Positions 1 through 10,201 of a DNA stretch of 44,541 nt are shown here, piece by piece. The notes under the pieces are model-generated. The model was not told where the DNA came from, did not search any database, and saw only the letters and a list, made by a program, of their open reading frames with translations. The position numbers and the translations under genes are program-made. Positions within the stretch are counted from its first letter, which is position 1. Every line of letters starts with the position of its first letter. Origin of the DNA: Planctomycetota bacterium (GTDB taxonomy: Bacteria > Planctomycetota > Planctomycetia > Pirellulales > UBA1268); contig QWOP01000037.1 in the NCBI GenBank assembly GCA_003669605.1, positions 1 through 44,541 of the forward strand. Reading direction: 5' to 3'.

Positions 1-818
1 ATGAGCGGTGCGGCAAGTCAACCGTCTTCATCACCGCCAAGATCAAGCGGGGGGGCAAGAAGAAGGAGCCCGAGCAGTCTGGCGATAACTTCGCGCAAGG
101 GGGCGGCGGAGGACCTCCGGGGGGCGGCGGAGGACCTCCGGGTAGCGGCGGAGGACCTCCGGGTAGCGGCGGCGGACCTCCGGGTAGCGGCGGCGGCCCT
201 CCGGGATACGCTGGCGCCCCGAACGGTCCCCCAGGATCGACCCCTCCCGGATATCCTGGCGGGCCGCCGGGATCGGTGCCGCCGCAGGGTGGGCCTCCGC
301 CGGGATTCGCCGGTTCGGCACCCCCCTCTGGCTATCCCGGCGCGCCAGGTGGCGCACCGGGTGGCCCTCCACAAAGCGGTCCTCCGCCTGGGTATCCGGG
401 CGGTCCCCCAGGTGGCGCACCGGGCGGCCCTCCACAGAGCGGTCCTCCGGCTGGGTATCCGGGCGGTCCCCCAGGTGGCGCACCGGGCGGTCCTCCACAA
501 AGCGGTCCTCCGGCTGGGTATCCGGGCGGTCCCCCGGGTGGTGCACCGGGTGGTCCTCCGCAAAGCGGTCCTCCGGCTGGGTATCCGGGCGGTCCTCCGG
601 GTGGCGCACCGGGTGGTCCTCCACAAAGCGGTCCTCCGGCTGGGTATCCGGGCGGTCCCCCGGGTGGCGCACCGGGTGGTCCTCCGCAAAGCGGTCCTCC
701 GGCTGGGTATCCGGGCGGTCCTCCGGGTGGCGCACCGGGTGGTCCTCCGGGGCCACCGACCGGCTCGCAATCGCCCCCTCCGCCGCCGGGAGTCACACCC
801 CAAGCGCCCCCGCGGTGA
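1..818 (+). CDS. Gly/Pro-rich repeat protein, 3' end only
   Basis: The reading frame is open at the left edge (first full codon at 3) and stops at 816–818, giving about 271 residues of the C-terminus. It begins with a short basic stretch (KIKRGGKKKEPEQ, around residue 13–25), then GGGPPGS-type repeats, then six copies of a 21-residue unit of the form GGAPGGPPQSGPP(A/P)GYPGG, and a Pro-rich end. This frame was chosen over two other open frames because it gives a regular low-complexity Gly/Pro/Tyr tail, with basic residues before it, whereas the others give Arg/His-rich nonsense-like repeats. No catalytic domain lies inside the window. Such tails occur on surface, RNA-binding and cytoskeletal proteins, so no function can be assigned. 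Confidence 0.65.
   Translation, partial: ERCGKSTVFITAKIKRGGKKKEPEQSGDNFAQGGGGGPPGGGGGPPGSGGGPPGSGGGPPGSGGGPPGYAGAPNGPPGSTPPGYPGGPPGSVPPQGGPPPGFAGSAPPSGYPGAPGGAPGGPPQSGPPPGYPGGPPGGAPGGPPQSGPPAGYPGGPPGGAPGGPPQSGPPAGYPGGPPGGAPGGPPQSGPPAGYPGGPPGGAPGGPPQSGPPAGYPGGPPGGAPGGPPQSGPPAGYPGGPPGGAPGGPPGPPTGSQSPPPPPGVTPQAPPR
346..756 (+). repeat. 63-bp in-frame tandem repeat, about six units
   Basis: Units of 63 bp repeat head to tail with only scattered, mostly third-position differences (for example cca/ccg, ggt/ggc). Each encodes 21 residues with the core GPPQSGPP(A/P)GYPGG. The near identity at DNA level suggests recent expansion by slippage or unequal recombination. There are no unique spacers, so it is not a CRISPR array. 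Confidence 0.9.
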
Positions 819-874
819 GTGATTGAGGTTGGATAGAAAGGCCGTGAGCCCAGTCCGCACAGAGGGCTGGTCGC

Positions 875-2356
875 TTAGGCCAAGACCTCGTGGATCACCT
901 TTCCATGGACGTCGGTGAGCCTGCGGTCGATCCCGTTGTGGCGGAATGACAGCCGATGGTGGTCGAGACCGATGAGGTGGAGGATGGTGGCGTTGAAGTC
1001 GTAGAGGGGATGGATGTCGCTCACCGCCTTGACCCCCAAGTCGTCGGTCACGCCGTGACTGACTCCGGGCCGGACGCCGGCTCCGGTGAGCCAGCATGTG
1101 AAGCCATCTGGGTTGTGATCGCGCCCCTGGGCTCCCTTTTGGAAGAAGGGCATCCGACCAAACTCCGTGCACCACACGACCAGCGTGTCGTCGAGCATCC
1201 CCCGCGCCCGCAGGTCGCGGATCAAAGCGGCAGCCGGCTGGTCGAGGATTGAGGCGTGCCGGTCGTACTGCTCCTTGAGTTTGCTGTGGCCGTCCCAGTT
1301 GAGTTCGCCGCCGCTGGCGTAGGCGCCATTGAACAATTGCACGAACCGCACCCCCTGTTCGAGCAGCCGGCGGGCGAGGATGCAGTTCCGAGCGAAGGCC
1401 GCCTTGATCGGCTGCGACGTATCATCGGCCCCGTAGTCGCGCAGCGTGCTGGCAGACTCGGTGGAGAGATCGGTGACCGCGGGCACCGCTAACTGCATCC
1501 GCGCGGCCAGTTCGTAACTGGCGATGCGGGCAGCCAATGCATTGTCGGTGGGATCGCTGGCCAGGTGACGCCGCTGCCAACGGGCGAGGGCCGAACGGGC
1601 GGCGCTGTCCGCAGTACCGGCCACTCCACCGGGCGGCGCCAGGTGACGCACCGGTTCTGCGGCACTGAGACACGTTCCCTGAAACTCTGCCGGGAGAAAG
1701 CCGGGGGCCCAGTTGTTGATACTCGCCTGGGGCACCCCACGCGGGTCGGGGATGGCGACGAATGCCGGCAGGTCGGCGGACTCCGATCCGAGCGCGTAGG
1801 TGGTCCAGGCACCGAGGCTGGGGAAACCATCAGCGGCGAAACCGGTGGAAAGGAAATTCTCGGCCGGGCCGTGGGTGTTGGTGCGGCTGGTGAGAGAGTG
1901 GATAAACGCGATGTCGTCGGTGAGTTCCGCCAAGTGGGGGATCATGTCCGAGACCATCTTGCCGCTCTGGCCCCGGGGGCGGAAGGCGTACTGAGGACGG
2001 GCGAGGTTGCCAGCCGGGCCTTGAAAGGTGACCGCTGGGCCGCCGGGGAGTGGTTGGTTGTCGTGCCGGAGCAGTTCCGGCTTCCAGTCCCAGGTTTCGA
2101 GTTGGCTGACCGCACCAGCACAGAAGATGACAAGCACCCGTTTGGCCTTGGCAGGGAAGTGCGGCAGACGGGGCGCAGAGGGGTGTGCCGGATCAATCAG
2201 TGGGCTCGATGCCAGCGGTTGGCCATCAGCCAGCCCGCTCCTGGCGAGGAGATCGGCGAGGGCCATTCCGCCCAGCGCTGTGCCGGCGTTTCCCAGGAAA
2301 CCGCGGCGATCGAGGAGGCTCGCGCCGAAAGCGGAGAGTGTGTTGATCGATGCCAT
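875..2356 (-). CDS. DUF1501 family protein with Tat signal
   Basis: 493 residues. The N-terminus has a twin-arginine leader (R17-R18 in [10 protein letters not shown] followed by a hydrophobic Ala/Leu stretch), so export in folded form is likely. The rest matches the DUF1501 family, an alkaline-phosphatase/sulfatase-like fold common in planctomycetes: a [20 protein letters not shown] start, a [12 protein letters not shown] segment, [11 protein letters not shown] and GRDHNPDGF near the C-terminus. The activity of the family is not established. It is the last gene of a minus-strand operon, 47 bp after the PSCyt1/DUF1549/DUF1553 gene, the usual pairing in this phylum. There is no clear Shine–Dalgarno before the ATG. 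Confidence 0.93.
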   Translation of the reverse strand: MASINTLSAFGASLLDRRGFLGNAGTALGGMALADLLARSGLADGQPLASSPLIDPAHPSAPRLPHFPAKAKRVLVIFCAGAVSQLETWDWKPELLRHDNQPLPGGPAVTFQGPAGNLARPQYAFRPRGQSGKMVSDMIPHLAELTDDIAFIHSLTSRTNTHGPAENFLSTGFAADGFPSLGAWTTYALGSESADLPAFVAIPDPRGVPQASINNWAPGFLPAEFQGTCLSAAEPVRHLAPPGGVAGTADSAARSALARWQRRHLASDPTDNALAARIASYELAARMQLAVPAVTDLSTESASTLRDYGADDTSQPIKAAFARNCILARRLLEQGVRFVQLFNGAYASGGELNWDGHSKLKEQYDRHASILDQPAAALIRDLRARGMLDDTLVVWCTEFGRMPFFQKGAQGRDHNPDGFTCWLTGAGVRPGVSHGVTDDLGVKAVSDIHPLYDFNATILHLIGLDHHRLSFRHNGIDRRLTDVHGKVIHEVLA

Positions 2357-2403
2357 AGGGATAGAAACCGGGGAGATAGCGGGAGTGGCTCGCGGTATGT
2401 GCG

Positions 2404-5238
2404 TTAAGGCATCGAGACGAATTCGCTCGTGTTGTAGAGCACCCGACAGAGTGCCGGCAGGCCGTGATCGCGGACAAGTCCGACCGCATCAGAGAACTCC
2501 TCCGCAGACGGACTCCGGCCGAGTGCCAGCCACACCGCCCGCTCCACCTGGCGGGGGGTTGGATCGCCGTCGCCTGCGAAAGTCTCCTGCGCCACGCGGG
2601 CGGCGAAGGCCTCTGATTCAGCGATTGTGAACGGACTGTTGAAGAGGTTGAGGGCCTGGATGGGGGTCATCGACTGACGCCGGCGGGGAGTGGAGAGGCC
2701 GGCATCGGGGCAATCAAAGGCCCCGAACACGCTCTCCTTCTCCATCCGCACCTTGTGGGCATAGATCATCCGCTTCAGTCCGTCGCCAGAAAAGGTCTCG
2801 ATCGGCGGAAAACCGTTGAGTCCTCCGCGGGACTTGAAGAGGTCGAATCCGCGGCCCCCCATGGTGAGATCGAGGCGCCCGCTGACGAAGAGCATCGAGT
2901 CGCGGATCGCCTCTGCCTCCAGCCGGCGGGAAGGAAACCGCCACAGCAGTCGGCTGCCGGCATCGACCGCCAGTCCTTCGGGGCGGATGTGATGGGCCTG
3001 TCGGTAGGTGGCCGAGAGCACGATCTGGCGGTGGAGCGCCTTGAGCGACCAGCGCTTATCGACGAGCTCGCCGGCAAGCCAATCGAGGAGTTCAGGATGG
3101 CTCGGGAGTGTGCCAGAACGCCCCAGGTCGCTGGCGGTCTCCACCAGGCCGGTGCCGAAATGCCACTGCCAGATCCGGTTGACGATCACGCGGTGAGTGA
3201 GGGGATGAGAGGGATCGACGAGCCAGCGGGCGAGGGCCAGCCGTCGTGCCTGTTCGGGCTCGTCGATGGGCAGGTCGATTGCCAACAACCGGTCGTCGAA
3301 GGCCACCGGCGAACGGGGGCCGACTTCCTCTTGGGGCTGTTCGGGGTCTCCCCGGTGGAGGATGCGGGCTGGATCGGGGGTGGTGAACCGTCCTCCGAAG
3401 ACGGTCATCCCCACCTCGAGGGTGGCGATGAGGCCACGGAGCCTGGCAGTTTCCCTGTCGATTGTGGCAAGTGCATCGCGATCGGCGTCCGAGACCCCGT
3501 CGGCGGTGGCGGGAGTGCCGGCGTCCGCTGGACTCCCGAAGGGGATGCGGTCCGATTCGTCGGCCACCTGTTGCCAAGGATCATCCCCTCCCTCCGATCC
3601 GGCCAGTTCGATGCGGTAGCCAGTCGCCAGCCGATCGGAGTAGATCCCCTTGCGATCCCGCCCCCAGACGATGCGATCGACCAGCGCCGGAGCAGCGAAG
3701 GCAATCTCCACCCAGCCGCCGCCGACCATGTCGGACATCCAACTCCGCTCGTTGCCGTACTGTCCGTCGTTGAGGAACGGAAGTTCGTGCCGGCCCGGAT
3801 CGACACGGTTCCCGGATGACGTCACCGTGGCCCCGGCAGCGGCGCTGGCGACATTCCGTCCGTTGGTGTCGAAGACCTCGAACTCGTCGATGCACGGCTC
3901 GAGGGTGTTGGTGGCGAGGATCGTGAAGCGGACGCCCGTCGCCATCCGCGGTTCGATCCGATCGACGTTCAGCAGCCCAGACACCGCCGGCCGTCTGGCC
4001 CCCGTCCCCACCAGGGGCGCCCGGGCCGTACGCTCTGCGGCGAGCGCCGCAATCCTCCCCTGGAGCGCGGCAATCTCAGCCTGGCGGGCCAATACTGCCG
4101 CCGATTCAATGGCCCGGTCTTCGTAGAGCACTCCGCTGAAAACCGCCTGCAGGGAGTGGTAGTCGCGTTGGGAGAGCGGGTCGAATTTGTGGTCGTGGCA
4201 GCGGGCGCAGCCCACCGACAGGCCGAGGAACGCCTCGCCAGTGTTGATGAGGATGTCATTGAGCGCGTCCTGCCGGGCGAGCCGCTTGGAGACATCATCG
4301 GCGCCGATCTGCCCGGGGAGAAGCACGGCGGCCGTCACTAGAAAACCGGTTGCGGCGTCATTCCCATCGGCGTCCCCGGCGATCTGGCTGCGGACGAATC
4401 GGTCGTAGGGGAGGTCGTCGTTGAAGGCAGCGATGCACCAGTCGCGGTAGGGCCAAGCGTTGGGACGCTCGGTATTCACCTCATAGCCGTGGGTGTCGGC
4501 ATAGCGGACGACGTCGAGCCAGTGCTCTGCCATCCGTTCGCCGTAGCGGGGGGACGCGAGGAGGGCATCCACCACCCGCTCGTAGGCCTGGTCGTCTTGG
4601 TCGGCAACGAACCGCTGCACTTCCTCCGGGGAAGGGGGCAAGCCGGTGAGGTCAAGCGATACCCGCCGCAGCCAGATGGGCCGGTCTGCTTCCGGGGAAG
4701 GAGCGATGGCGGCGTCCTCCAAGCGGGCCAGAATGAAGCGGTCGATGTCGCTTTTCGGCCACGCCGTATCGCGGACCGGCGGCGGGGCAGGATGCGTCAC
4801 CGGGAGGAACGACCAGTGATTGCGGCGGTCGATGAGGTGTGCGGAATCGATCCCTTCCGGCCACTTTGCACCGGCATCGACCCAGGCAGCCAGCAGCAAC
4901 GTCTCAGCGACCGAAAGCGGGGGAAAGCCGGCGTCAGGCGGCGGCATCCGCAGGTCGTCGTCGCCGCGGACAAACTGCACCAAAGGACTGGCATCCGACC
5001 GGCCGGGAACGATCGCCGCCCCGTGACCGTTTCCCCCCCGGAAGGCCTCTGAGCGGATGTCGAGCCGCAGACCGCTCTTCGCCTGCTCACCGGCATGGCA
5101 GCCGGTGCACGACCTCGCGAGCAAGGGGCGGATGTCCCTTTCGAAGTCGATGTCTGCGGCCGGGATCGCGGGGAGTGTCAGTGCCGTCAGCACCATCACG
5201 CCGAACGCTTGAGCGACTGCTTGAAGAGAGGGCTGCAT
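2404..5238 (-). CDS. PSCyt1/DUF1549/DUF1553 (PSD1) cytochrome-type protein
   Basis: 944 residues with a signal peptide (about 1–28). A planctomycete cytochrome c domain follows, with a haem motif CTGCH at 44–48 and a likely axial Met at 98 (LRMPP). DUF1549 covers about 162–365 and carries a second CxxCH (CARCH, 344–348). An insert of roughly residues 400–570 contains ECM-like text ([34 protein letters not shown]) resembling a discoidin/F5-8C fold. DUF1553 covers about 645–900 ([22 protein letters not shown]). It probably acts outside the cytoplasm in electron transfer or carbohydrate-linked chemistry, but no member of this class has a settled role that I can cite. It lies between the TIM-barrel gene (30-bp gap) and the DUF1501 gene (47-bp gap). 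Confidence 0.93.
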   Translation of the reverse strand: MQPSLQAVAQAFGVMVLTALTLPAIPAADIDFERDIRPLLARSCTGCHAGEQAKSGLRLDIRSEAFRGGNGHGAAIVPGRSDASPLVQFVRGDDDLRMPPPDAGFPPLSVAETLLLAAWVDAGAKWPEGIDSAHLIDRRNHWSFLPVTHPAPPPVRDTAWPKSDIDRFILARLEDAAIAPSPEADRPIWLRRVSLDLTGLPPSPEEVQRFVADQDDQAYERVVDALLASPRYGERMAEHWLDVVRYADTHGYEVNTERPNAWPYRDWCIAAFNDDLPYDRFVRSQIAGDADGNDAATGFLVTAAVLLPGQIGADDVSKRLARQDALNDILINTGEAFLGLSVGCARCHDHKFDPLSQRDYHSLQAVFSGVLYEDRAIESAAVLARQAEIAALQGRIAALAAERTARAPLVGTGARRPAVSGLLNVDRIEPRMATGVRFTILATNTLEPCIDEFEVFDTNGRNVASAAAGATVTSSGNRVDPGRHELPFLNDGQYGNERSWMSDMVGGGWVEIAFAAPALVDRIVWGRDRKGIYSDRLATGYRIELAGSEGGDDPWQQVADESDRIPFGSPADAGTPATADGVSDADRDALATIDRETARLRGLIATLEVGMTVFGGRFTTPDPARILHRGDPEQPQEEVGPRSPVAFDDRLLAIDLPIDEPEQARRLALARWLVDPSHPLTHRVIVNRIWQWHFGTGLVETASDLGRSGTLPSHPELLDWLAGELVDKRWSLKALHRQIVLSATYRQAHHIRPEGLAVDAGSRLLWRFPSRRLEAEAIRDSMLFVSGRLDLTMGGRGFDLFKSRGGLNGFPPIETFSGDGLKRMIYAHKVRMEKESVFGAFDCPDAGLSTPRRRQSMTPIQALNLFNSPFTIAESEAFAARVAQETFAGDGDPTPRQVERAVWLALGRSPSAEEFSDAVGLVRDHGLPALCRVLYNTSEFVSMP

Positions 5239-5268
5239 GGCCGGGATTCCATGGGCGGCGACGGGTGG

Positions 5269-6105
5269 TCAGGCAGGAGGGGGCTGACGGCAGCCGAGAT
5301 CGGCCATGATCTGCGCTGTGGCCTGCTGCGCTTCGGCCACCCATTCCACGATCCGCTCAGGCTGTGGCGAAAACTCCAGTTCGATGCTCACCACGCCGTC
5401 GTAGCCGCTGTCACGGATCGCGGCCATGTAGTCGCTGATCGGCGTCACGCCGCGGCCGGGGGGAAGATCGCCGTGGACCCTGCCGTCGCAGTCGCTGACA
5501 TGCACATGCTCGATCTTTCCGGCCAAACGGGCGACGTCGGCCGGGGGAGTGCCGACGAGATGGAGGTGGGAGATGTCGCAGTTGGCCCGTACGGTGTCGG
5601 GGAGCCCGACAGCGTCGAGGAAGGCGAGCATCGAGTCGATCGAGTTCACGACCGAGAGCCGAAATGGTTCCAGTTCGATGGCGATCTTGAGGCCGCGGTC
5701 GGCGGCGTAGCGGCCGAGTTGCCGGACGGCATCGACCCCCAATCGCCATTGCTCTGCTGGCGGGATCACCTCCTGTTGCCAGACATACTCGCCGAGGACG
5801 AGGAGCAGGTTGCGGCAGCCGTACTCGGCGGCGAGGTCGAGGTGCGCCCGGCAACGGTCGAGGTGAAAGCGGCGGACCGAGGGGCTGAAATCGATCAGCC
5901 CCAGCGCCACGCAGCACAGGCTCACGATTGGCAGTTCGAGCTCGCGGCAGGTGTCAGGGATCAGTCGGCGTTCGTCCGCCGACATATCCAGTGGATCAGC
6001 GAGCAGGTCGACGACGTCGAACCCCAGTTGCTTGGTCTGCTCGAGGCCGAAGCGGGTGCCCCTGCCGGCCTGGGCAAACGCCGAATTGATCAGTCCCAGC
6101 CTCAC
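5269..6105 (-). CDS. Sugar phosphate isomerase/epimerase-like TIM barrel
   Basis: 278 residues of the AP-endonuclease-2/xylose-isomerase-like superfamily. The barrel strands are readable as MRLGLINSAF, FDVVDLLAD, IVSLCCVALG, NLLLVLGEYVW, KIAIELEP and GVVSIELEF; the Glu residues in IELEP and in SIELEF and His in HLHLVG/EHVHVSDCDG fit the usual metal-binding set. It starts with GTG at 6105, chosen because a strong GGGAGGAGA lies about 6 nt upstream and no in-frame ATG is better placed. It is cytoplasmic (no signal). It is the first gene of the operon with the PSD1 and DUF1501 genes and is divergent from the Gfo/Idh/MocA gene, a common partner of such isomerases in sugar or inositol catabolism. 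Substrate unknown. Confidence 0.9.
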   Translation of the reverse strand: MRLGLINSAFAQAGRGTRFGLEQTKQLGFDVVDLLADPLDMSADERRLIPDTCRELELPIVSLCCVALGLIDFSPSVRRFHLDRCRAHLDLAAEYGCRNLLLVLGEYVWQQEVIPPAEQWRLGVDAVRQLGRYAADRGLKIAIELEPFRLSVVNSIDSMLAFLDAVGLPDTVRANCDISHLHLVGTPPADVARLAGKIEHVHVSDCDGRVHGDLPPGRGVTPISDYMAAIRDSGYDGVVSIELEFSPQPERIVEWVAEAQQATAQIMADLGCRQPPPA

Positions 6106-6284
6106 GCGCTTCTCCTCCCAGGAACCGACAGTTTCAGCCGGGATTCACGTTCCCCGGAGCCCGGGTATAGAGTATCACGGAGCGGGGGAGGGACTGGAGT
6201 CCGTTTTCGTTCGCACCCCCTCCCCGCGACTTGGCGCGCCTGCCTCCGTCGCGCCCGCTTTTCCATTCTCAGGGAACCACCGTC

Positions 6285-7637
6285 ATGCACCTCCCCAACC
6301 GCTCCCGTCTCACCCGCCGCGGTTTGCTCAAAGGAGGCCTCGGGGCAGGGATGGCCAGCGGACTCTCGGCGGCGGGATGGTCGCGCGTTTACGGCGCCAA
6401 CGAGAGGGTGCGGATCGCGTCGATCGGCTGCGGCGGCAAGGGGTGGTCGGACCTGCTCGACACCGCGGCCGCCGAGGCGGCCCAGGTTGTGGCGCTTTGC
6501 GATATCGACGAATCGATGGGGCACTTGGGTCAGGCGGCCGAGAAGTACCCCGAGGCGGAGCGATTTACCGACTGGCGGCGTCTTCTCGACAAGCCGCAGG
6601 CGTTCGACGCGGTGATCGTCTCCACTCCCGACCACATGCACGCCAGTCCCAGTCTGGCGGCGATGCATCTTGGCAAGCATCTTCAATGTCAGAAACCACT
6701 CACCCACACCGTCTTTGAAGCCCGGCAGATGCGGCAGGCCGCGGAGCGGTTCAAGGTCGTGACGCAGATGGGAAACCAGATTCAGTCGCACCCCGCCTAC
6801 CGCACGGCGGTAAAACTCGTCCATGACGGCGCGATCGGCAAGGTGAAGGAGGTCCACGCGTGGCAGCCCGGTGCAATGGGCTGGCGGAAGGTCGATGACC
6901 GTCCCCAGGGTACAGCCGATGTTCCGCCGACAGTCCACTGGGACCAGTGGCTGGGCGTGGCGCCTGCACGCCCCTATCTCCCTGAGATCTACCACCCCTT
7001 CAATTGGCGGGCCTGGCAGGATTTCTCCAACGGTCAGCTCGGCGACTTCGGCTGCCATATCCTCGATCCGGTGTTCATGGCGCTGGAGTTGACGGCGCCG
7101 CGCACGGTCCGGGCCTCGGCCCCAGCGATCAACCGCGAGGTCTGGGCGCCCCGATCGCTGGTCGAATGGGAATTCCCCGGCACGCCGCGCACCGCAGGCC
7201 CGACGGTGAACGTGACTTGGTACGACGGCGAGGGGCATCTGCCGACACACCAGCGGCTCGGTCTGGCCGCCGACGTGCCGCTGCCCGGATCGGGTTCGGC
7301 AATCATCGGCACCGAAGGGACGCTGTTGGTGCCACATGTGGCGATGCCCTACCTCGCGCCTACGGAGAAGTTTGCCACCTTCGAAATCCCGGTGCAGGAG
7401 GGGCGGAATCACTATGTGTCGTGGATCGAGGCGATCCGCGGCAACGATCACACCACGAGCCACTTTGGCTACTCAGGCCCGCTCACGGAGACCGTCCTCT
7501 TAGGGACAATCGCCATCCGCCATCCGGAGACGCTCCTCACCTGGAATGCCCCCGGGTTTGTGCTCTCTGGCGTGCCGCACGCGGCGGAATTGCTCACCAA
7601 GCCTTACCGCGGTGGCTGGATGCCGGCCTGGGTGTGA
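6285..7637 (+). CDS. Gfo/Idh/MocA family oxidoreductase, Tat-exported
   Basis: 450 residues. The start is placed at 6285, not the upstream in-frame ATG at 6231, because AGGGA sits about 9 nt before it and because it puts a twin-arginine leader (R11-R12 in TRRGLLKGG) at the N-terminus. The Rossmann fold follows (IASIGCGGKG, around 45–53), then VIVSTPDHMHA and the family's E/QKP motif as CQKPLTH with QKP at 136–138. The C-terminal half has the HYVSWIEAIRG and GTIAIR segments seen in planctomycete members. The reaction would be NAD(P)-dependent oxidation or reduction, or redox-neutral glycoside chemistry, on a sugar. It is divergent from the isomerase operon. Its end overlaps the convergent lyase gene by 34 bp. 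Confidence 0.94.
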   Translation: MHLPNRSRLTRRGLLKGGLGAGMASGLSAAGWSRVYGANERVRIASIGCGGKGWSDLLDTAAAEAAQVVALCDIDESMGHLGQAAEKYPEAERFTDWRRLLDKPQAFDAVIVSTPDHMHASPSLAAMHLGKHLQCQKPLTHTVFEARQMRQAAERFKVVTQMGNQIQSHPAYRTAVKLVHDGAIGKVKEVHAWQPGAMGWRKVDDRPQGTADVPPTVHWDQWLGVAPARPYLPEIYHPFNWRAWQDFSNGQLGDFGCHILDPVFMALELTAPRTVRASAPAINREVWAPRSLVEWEFPGTPRTAGPTVNVTWYDGEGHLPTHQRLGLAADVPLPGSGSAIIGTEGTLLVPHVAMPYLAPTEKFATFEIPVQEGRNHYVSWIEAIRGNDHTTSHFGYSGPLTETVLLGTIAIRHPETLLTWNAPGFVLSGVPHAAELLTKPYRGGWMPAWV

Positions 7638-8569
7638 GGCCGGAGTGCGGTCCTCGATGACACCTTGATCTCGGCGACGATCTCCGCGATGCGGGCTTTC
7701 TGAACGGCGTCGAGGTGTTCAAACCACGCCGCCGAGGTGTCGCCGCAGATCCCGAGCACCGAGAGCGCCGCTTTGACGCCGACAATCACGCGGCCGGGCT
7801 GCGTGCCGACGTCGTAGAGCCTGCCGAGGGCGAGGACTTTCTGCTGCAGACCAGCGGCCCGGGCCTCGTCACCTCGCTCCAGGGCCGCCTGGAGTTCGAC
7901 AAACAGTTGCGGGTGGACGTTTGCCCCGCCGCAGACGCCGCCATGGCCCCCGAGGGCGTGCGCTTCTGGGAGCATTTGCTCCGGTCCGATGAGGAGCGAC
8001 CAGTCGGGGCGAATGTCGCGGACCAGCCGGGCATAGCCAGCGAAGGTCTCCAGGTCGCCTCCGGAATCTTTGAGGCCGACGATGCCGGAGAGATCGGCGA
8101 GGCGGCCCACAGTGCCGCTGGCGAGCACTCCTTTCACCATCTCTGGCATGTTGTAGAGGAGCAGCGGCAGAGGCAGCTTGGTGACCAGACTTCGCACCCA
8201 TTCCTCGACCGCTGCCTGCCCAAAAGGGAAGTAGTACGGCGCCGCGGCCACGACCGCGTCGGCGCCGGAGTCGGCGGCGAACTGGGCCAGCCCCACACTC
8301 TCGGCGAGGACGGTGTCGCTGATCCCCACGAGCACCGGCATCCGGCCAGCAATCAACTCGATGGTCCGCTGCACCACCTCGCGGCGGACCGCCGGCGGGA
8401 GCATCGGCGCTTCTCCGGTCGTGCCGAGGACGAACAGCCCATGCACTCCGCCGCCGACAACATGCTCGACGAGCCGCTCGAGGCCAGCGACATCGAGAGT
8501 GTCGCGATCGAGAAGCGGTGTCGCCAGCGGCGGAATGATGCCGTGGAAGCGCGGGGCAGTGGTCGTCAT
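7604..8569 (-). CDS. DapA/NanA-superfamily aldolase or lyase
   Basis: 321 residues of the class I aldolase superfamily that includes dihydrodipicolinate synthase and N-acetylneuraminate lyase. Visible hallmarks are GTTGE at 49–53, catalytic Tyr139 in LLYNMP, and Schiff-base Lys167 in IVGLKDSGG. The start was set at the ATG at 8569 because the family normally begins a few residues before the GIIPPLATP strand; the long upstream extension of the open frame runs antisense through the transporter gene. It follows the MFS gene by 35 bp on the same strand. The transporter and a nearby sialidase-like gene make sialic acid or another acidic sugar a plausible substrate, but GTTGE/LKDS does not discriminate between subfamilies. 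Confidence 0.92.
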   Translation of the reverse strand: MTTTAPRFHGIIPPLATPLLDRDTLDVAGLERLVEHVVGGGVHGLFVLGTTGEAPMLPPAVRREVVQRTIELIAGRMPVLVGISDTVLAESVGLAQFAADSGADAVVAAAPYYFPFGQAAVEEWVRSLVTKLPLPLLLYNMPEMVKGVLASGTVGRLADLSGIVGLKDSGGDLETFAGYARLVRDIRPDWSLLIGPEQMLPEAHALGGHGGVCGGANVHPQLFVELQAALERGDEARAAGLQQKVLALGRLYDVGTQPGRVIVGVKAALSVLGICGDTSAAWFEHLDAVQKARIAEIVAEIKVSSRTALRPHTQAGIQPPR

Positions 8570-8604
8570 AATCGGCGCCGTGGAGGGGAGGATGTTCAGG
8601 GGGA

Positions 8605-9927
8605 TCAGGGAGTCGTTGCTGGGGAGGAGCGGCGGGTGAGAAGGAACGCGCCCGCAAGCAGCCCGGCACAGACGAGGTACACGATCCCGCCGGCGGCGAT
8701 CGCCCGACTCATCGCTTCGACCTCGCCCGCCTTGCCGGCGGCCGCGGTTGTCCAGCCAACGAACACCGGCCCGAGGGCCCCACCTCCCCAGCCGATTGTG
8801 TTCATGATGCCAGCAGCGCTTGCGCGCGCCCGCGGCTCCACCTGGTCGAAGAGCGAGGCGAAGATGCCGGAGTCGTAGCAGCCCTTGCAAAGGCCAAATG
8901 CGGTCATCGCGGCGATCAGCACCGGCGTCGTTGAGCAGAGGCCGACGGTGGCGACGAAGCCGGCGCCGACGAGGAGGCCGGCGGCCTGGACGAGGATCCG
9001 CCCGCCGGGAAAGCGGCCCGCGAGCCGGTCGGCCGCGATCCCCGCCAGTGGCGCGGCGAGGGCGCTTGCCAGATGGATGAAGAGCGTGCCGTTGAGGCCA
9101 GCGGCGCCGATTTTGTAGCCGAACTTGTCGTGGAGAAAGGTGGGCGTCCAGATGAGGAAGATCGTGGCGACGAAGTTTGCCCCGAGGAACGCCAGCATGA
9201 GCAGGAGCACCGCCGGACGGCGAAACACCACTGCCGCGGTATCGGCGATCCCGAGCGGCTCCGCGCCGACCGTCGCGAGAACGTGCTGGCCGCCGATGGC
9301 CACGTCGTCTGCTCCTTCGGCGCGATCGGCCGCCCCCCGGTCGGGCTCACGGAGGAAGGCGTAGAGGATTAGGGCGACGACGATCCCGGCGACGCCGAAC
9401 ACGAAAAACCCCGCCCGCCAGCCATACCGCTCCCCCATCACCGCGCCGAGCCAGCTCCCCAGGATTGTGCCGGCATAGACACTCGACTGATGGAGGGCGA
9501 AGGCCCGGCTCCGGGTCCTGGGCCCGTGGTAATCGGCCGTCAGTGACATGGAAGCGGGGAAATAGAACGTCTCCCCGAGCCCTTCGGCGGCTCGGACGAC
9601 GATGAACTGCCAGAACTTTGAGCACCAGGCAGTGGAGACGGTGACCACACTCCAAAAGATGCAGCCACCGAGGATCAGGTGGACACGCTTCACGCGGTCG
9701 GCGATGAACCCGGCGAATGGAGCGCCACCGGCGTAGACCCACATGAACGCCGAGCCGATCAGCCCGAGTTGCAGTTTGGTGAAACCGAATTCCTGCTCCA
9801 AGAGCGGGAACACCGCGTAGATCGCCTGCCGATCGGCGTAGTTGAAGAAGCAGACCAACCACAGCATCCCCACTACCTGCCAGCGGTAGTTTGAATGATT
9901 CCGCGCGTCGTTGGTCGTTCCCCGCAT
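8605..9927 (-). CDS. MFS transporter
   Basis: 440 residues with about twelve hydrophobic segments. The first is VVGMLWLVCFFNYADRQAIY, whose NYADR resembles the first-helix motif of spinster- and ACS-type (sugar-acid) MFS carriers. The segment FIADRVKRVH matches the conserved loop 2–3 motif. The start at 9927 is preferred over 9963 because GGGAGAGGG lies just upstream. It is the first gene of a two-gene unit with the DapA/NanA-like lyase, so it probably imports that enzyme's substrate or a precursor. Substrate is not readable from sequence. Confidence 0.93.
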   Translation of the reverse strand: MRGTTNDARNHSNYRWQVVGMLWLVCFFNYADRQAIYAVFPLLEQEFGFTKLQLGLIGSAFMWVYAGGAPFAGFIADRVKRVHLILGGCIFWSVVTVSTAWCSKFWQFIVVRAAEGLGETFYFPASMSLTADYHGPRTRSRAFALHQSSVYAGTILGSWLGAVMGERYGWRAGFFVFGVAGIVVALILYAFLREPDRGAADRAEGADDVAIGGQHVLATVGAEPLGIADTAAVVFRRPAVLLLMLAFLGANFVATIFLIWTPTFLHDKFGYKIGAAGLNGTLFIHLASALAAPLAGIAADRLAGRFPGGRILVQAAGLLVGAGFVATVGLCSTTPVLIAAMTAFGLCKGCYDSGIFASLFDQVEPRARASAAGIMNTIGWGGGALGPVFVGWTTAAAGKAGEVEAMSRAIAAGGIVYLVCAGLLAGAFLLTRRSSPATTP

Positions 9928-10201
9928 CGCGTCCCTCTCCCCTCGTGCTGCAGTGAGTGCCACCGTGTGCGCCGCGCTGTGCGCTCCAATCAGAATGCCG
10001 TTCTCCGCAGCGTCCGGTCGAGTATGCCACAGGTGGGAAGGGGAAGCAGGAAGCAGCCGCTTGAGGGTCGAGGGACTGGGATGCCCGCAGCGCTGCAGTG
10101 AGGCCTATACTCATTCCGAGCGTCGCGCTGTCTCTCGCAGTGGAGAGAGGCCGGTCGGGGGGCGCAGCGGAATCTCGCAGACAATCGAGGGGGAGCAGAC
10201 G

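Noticed and set aside
346..756. Possible CRISPR array
   Set aside because: The repeat is a continuous 63-bp coding tandem repeat with no unique spacers and no cas genes.
5095..6615. 506-codon plus-strand frame across the isomerase operon
   Set aside because: It runs antisense through a TIM-barrel gene with a strong ribosome site and ends inside the Gfo/Idh/MocA gene in another frame.
6102..7463. 453-codon minus-strand frame opposite the Gfo/Idh/MocA gene
   Set aside because: The plus strand has a Tat leader, Rossmann motif and QKP motif; the antisense frame has none.
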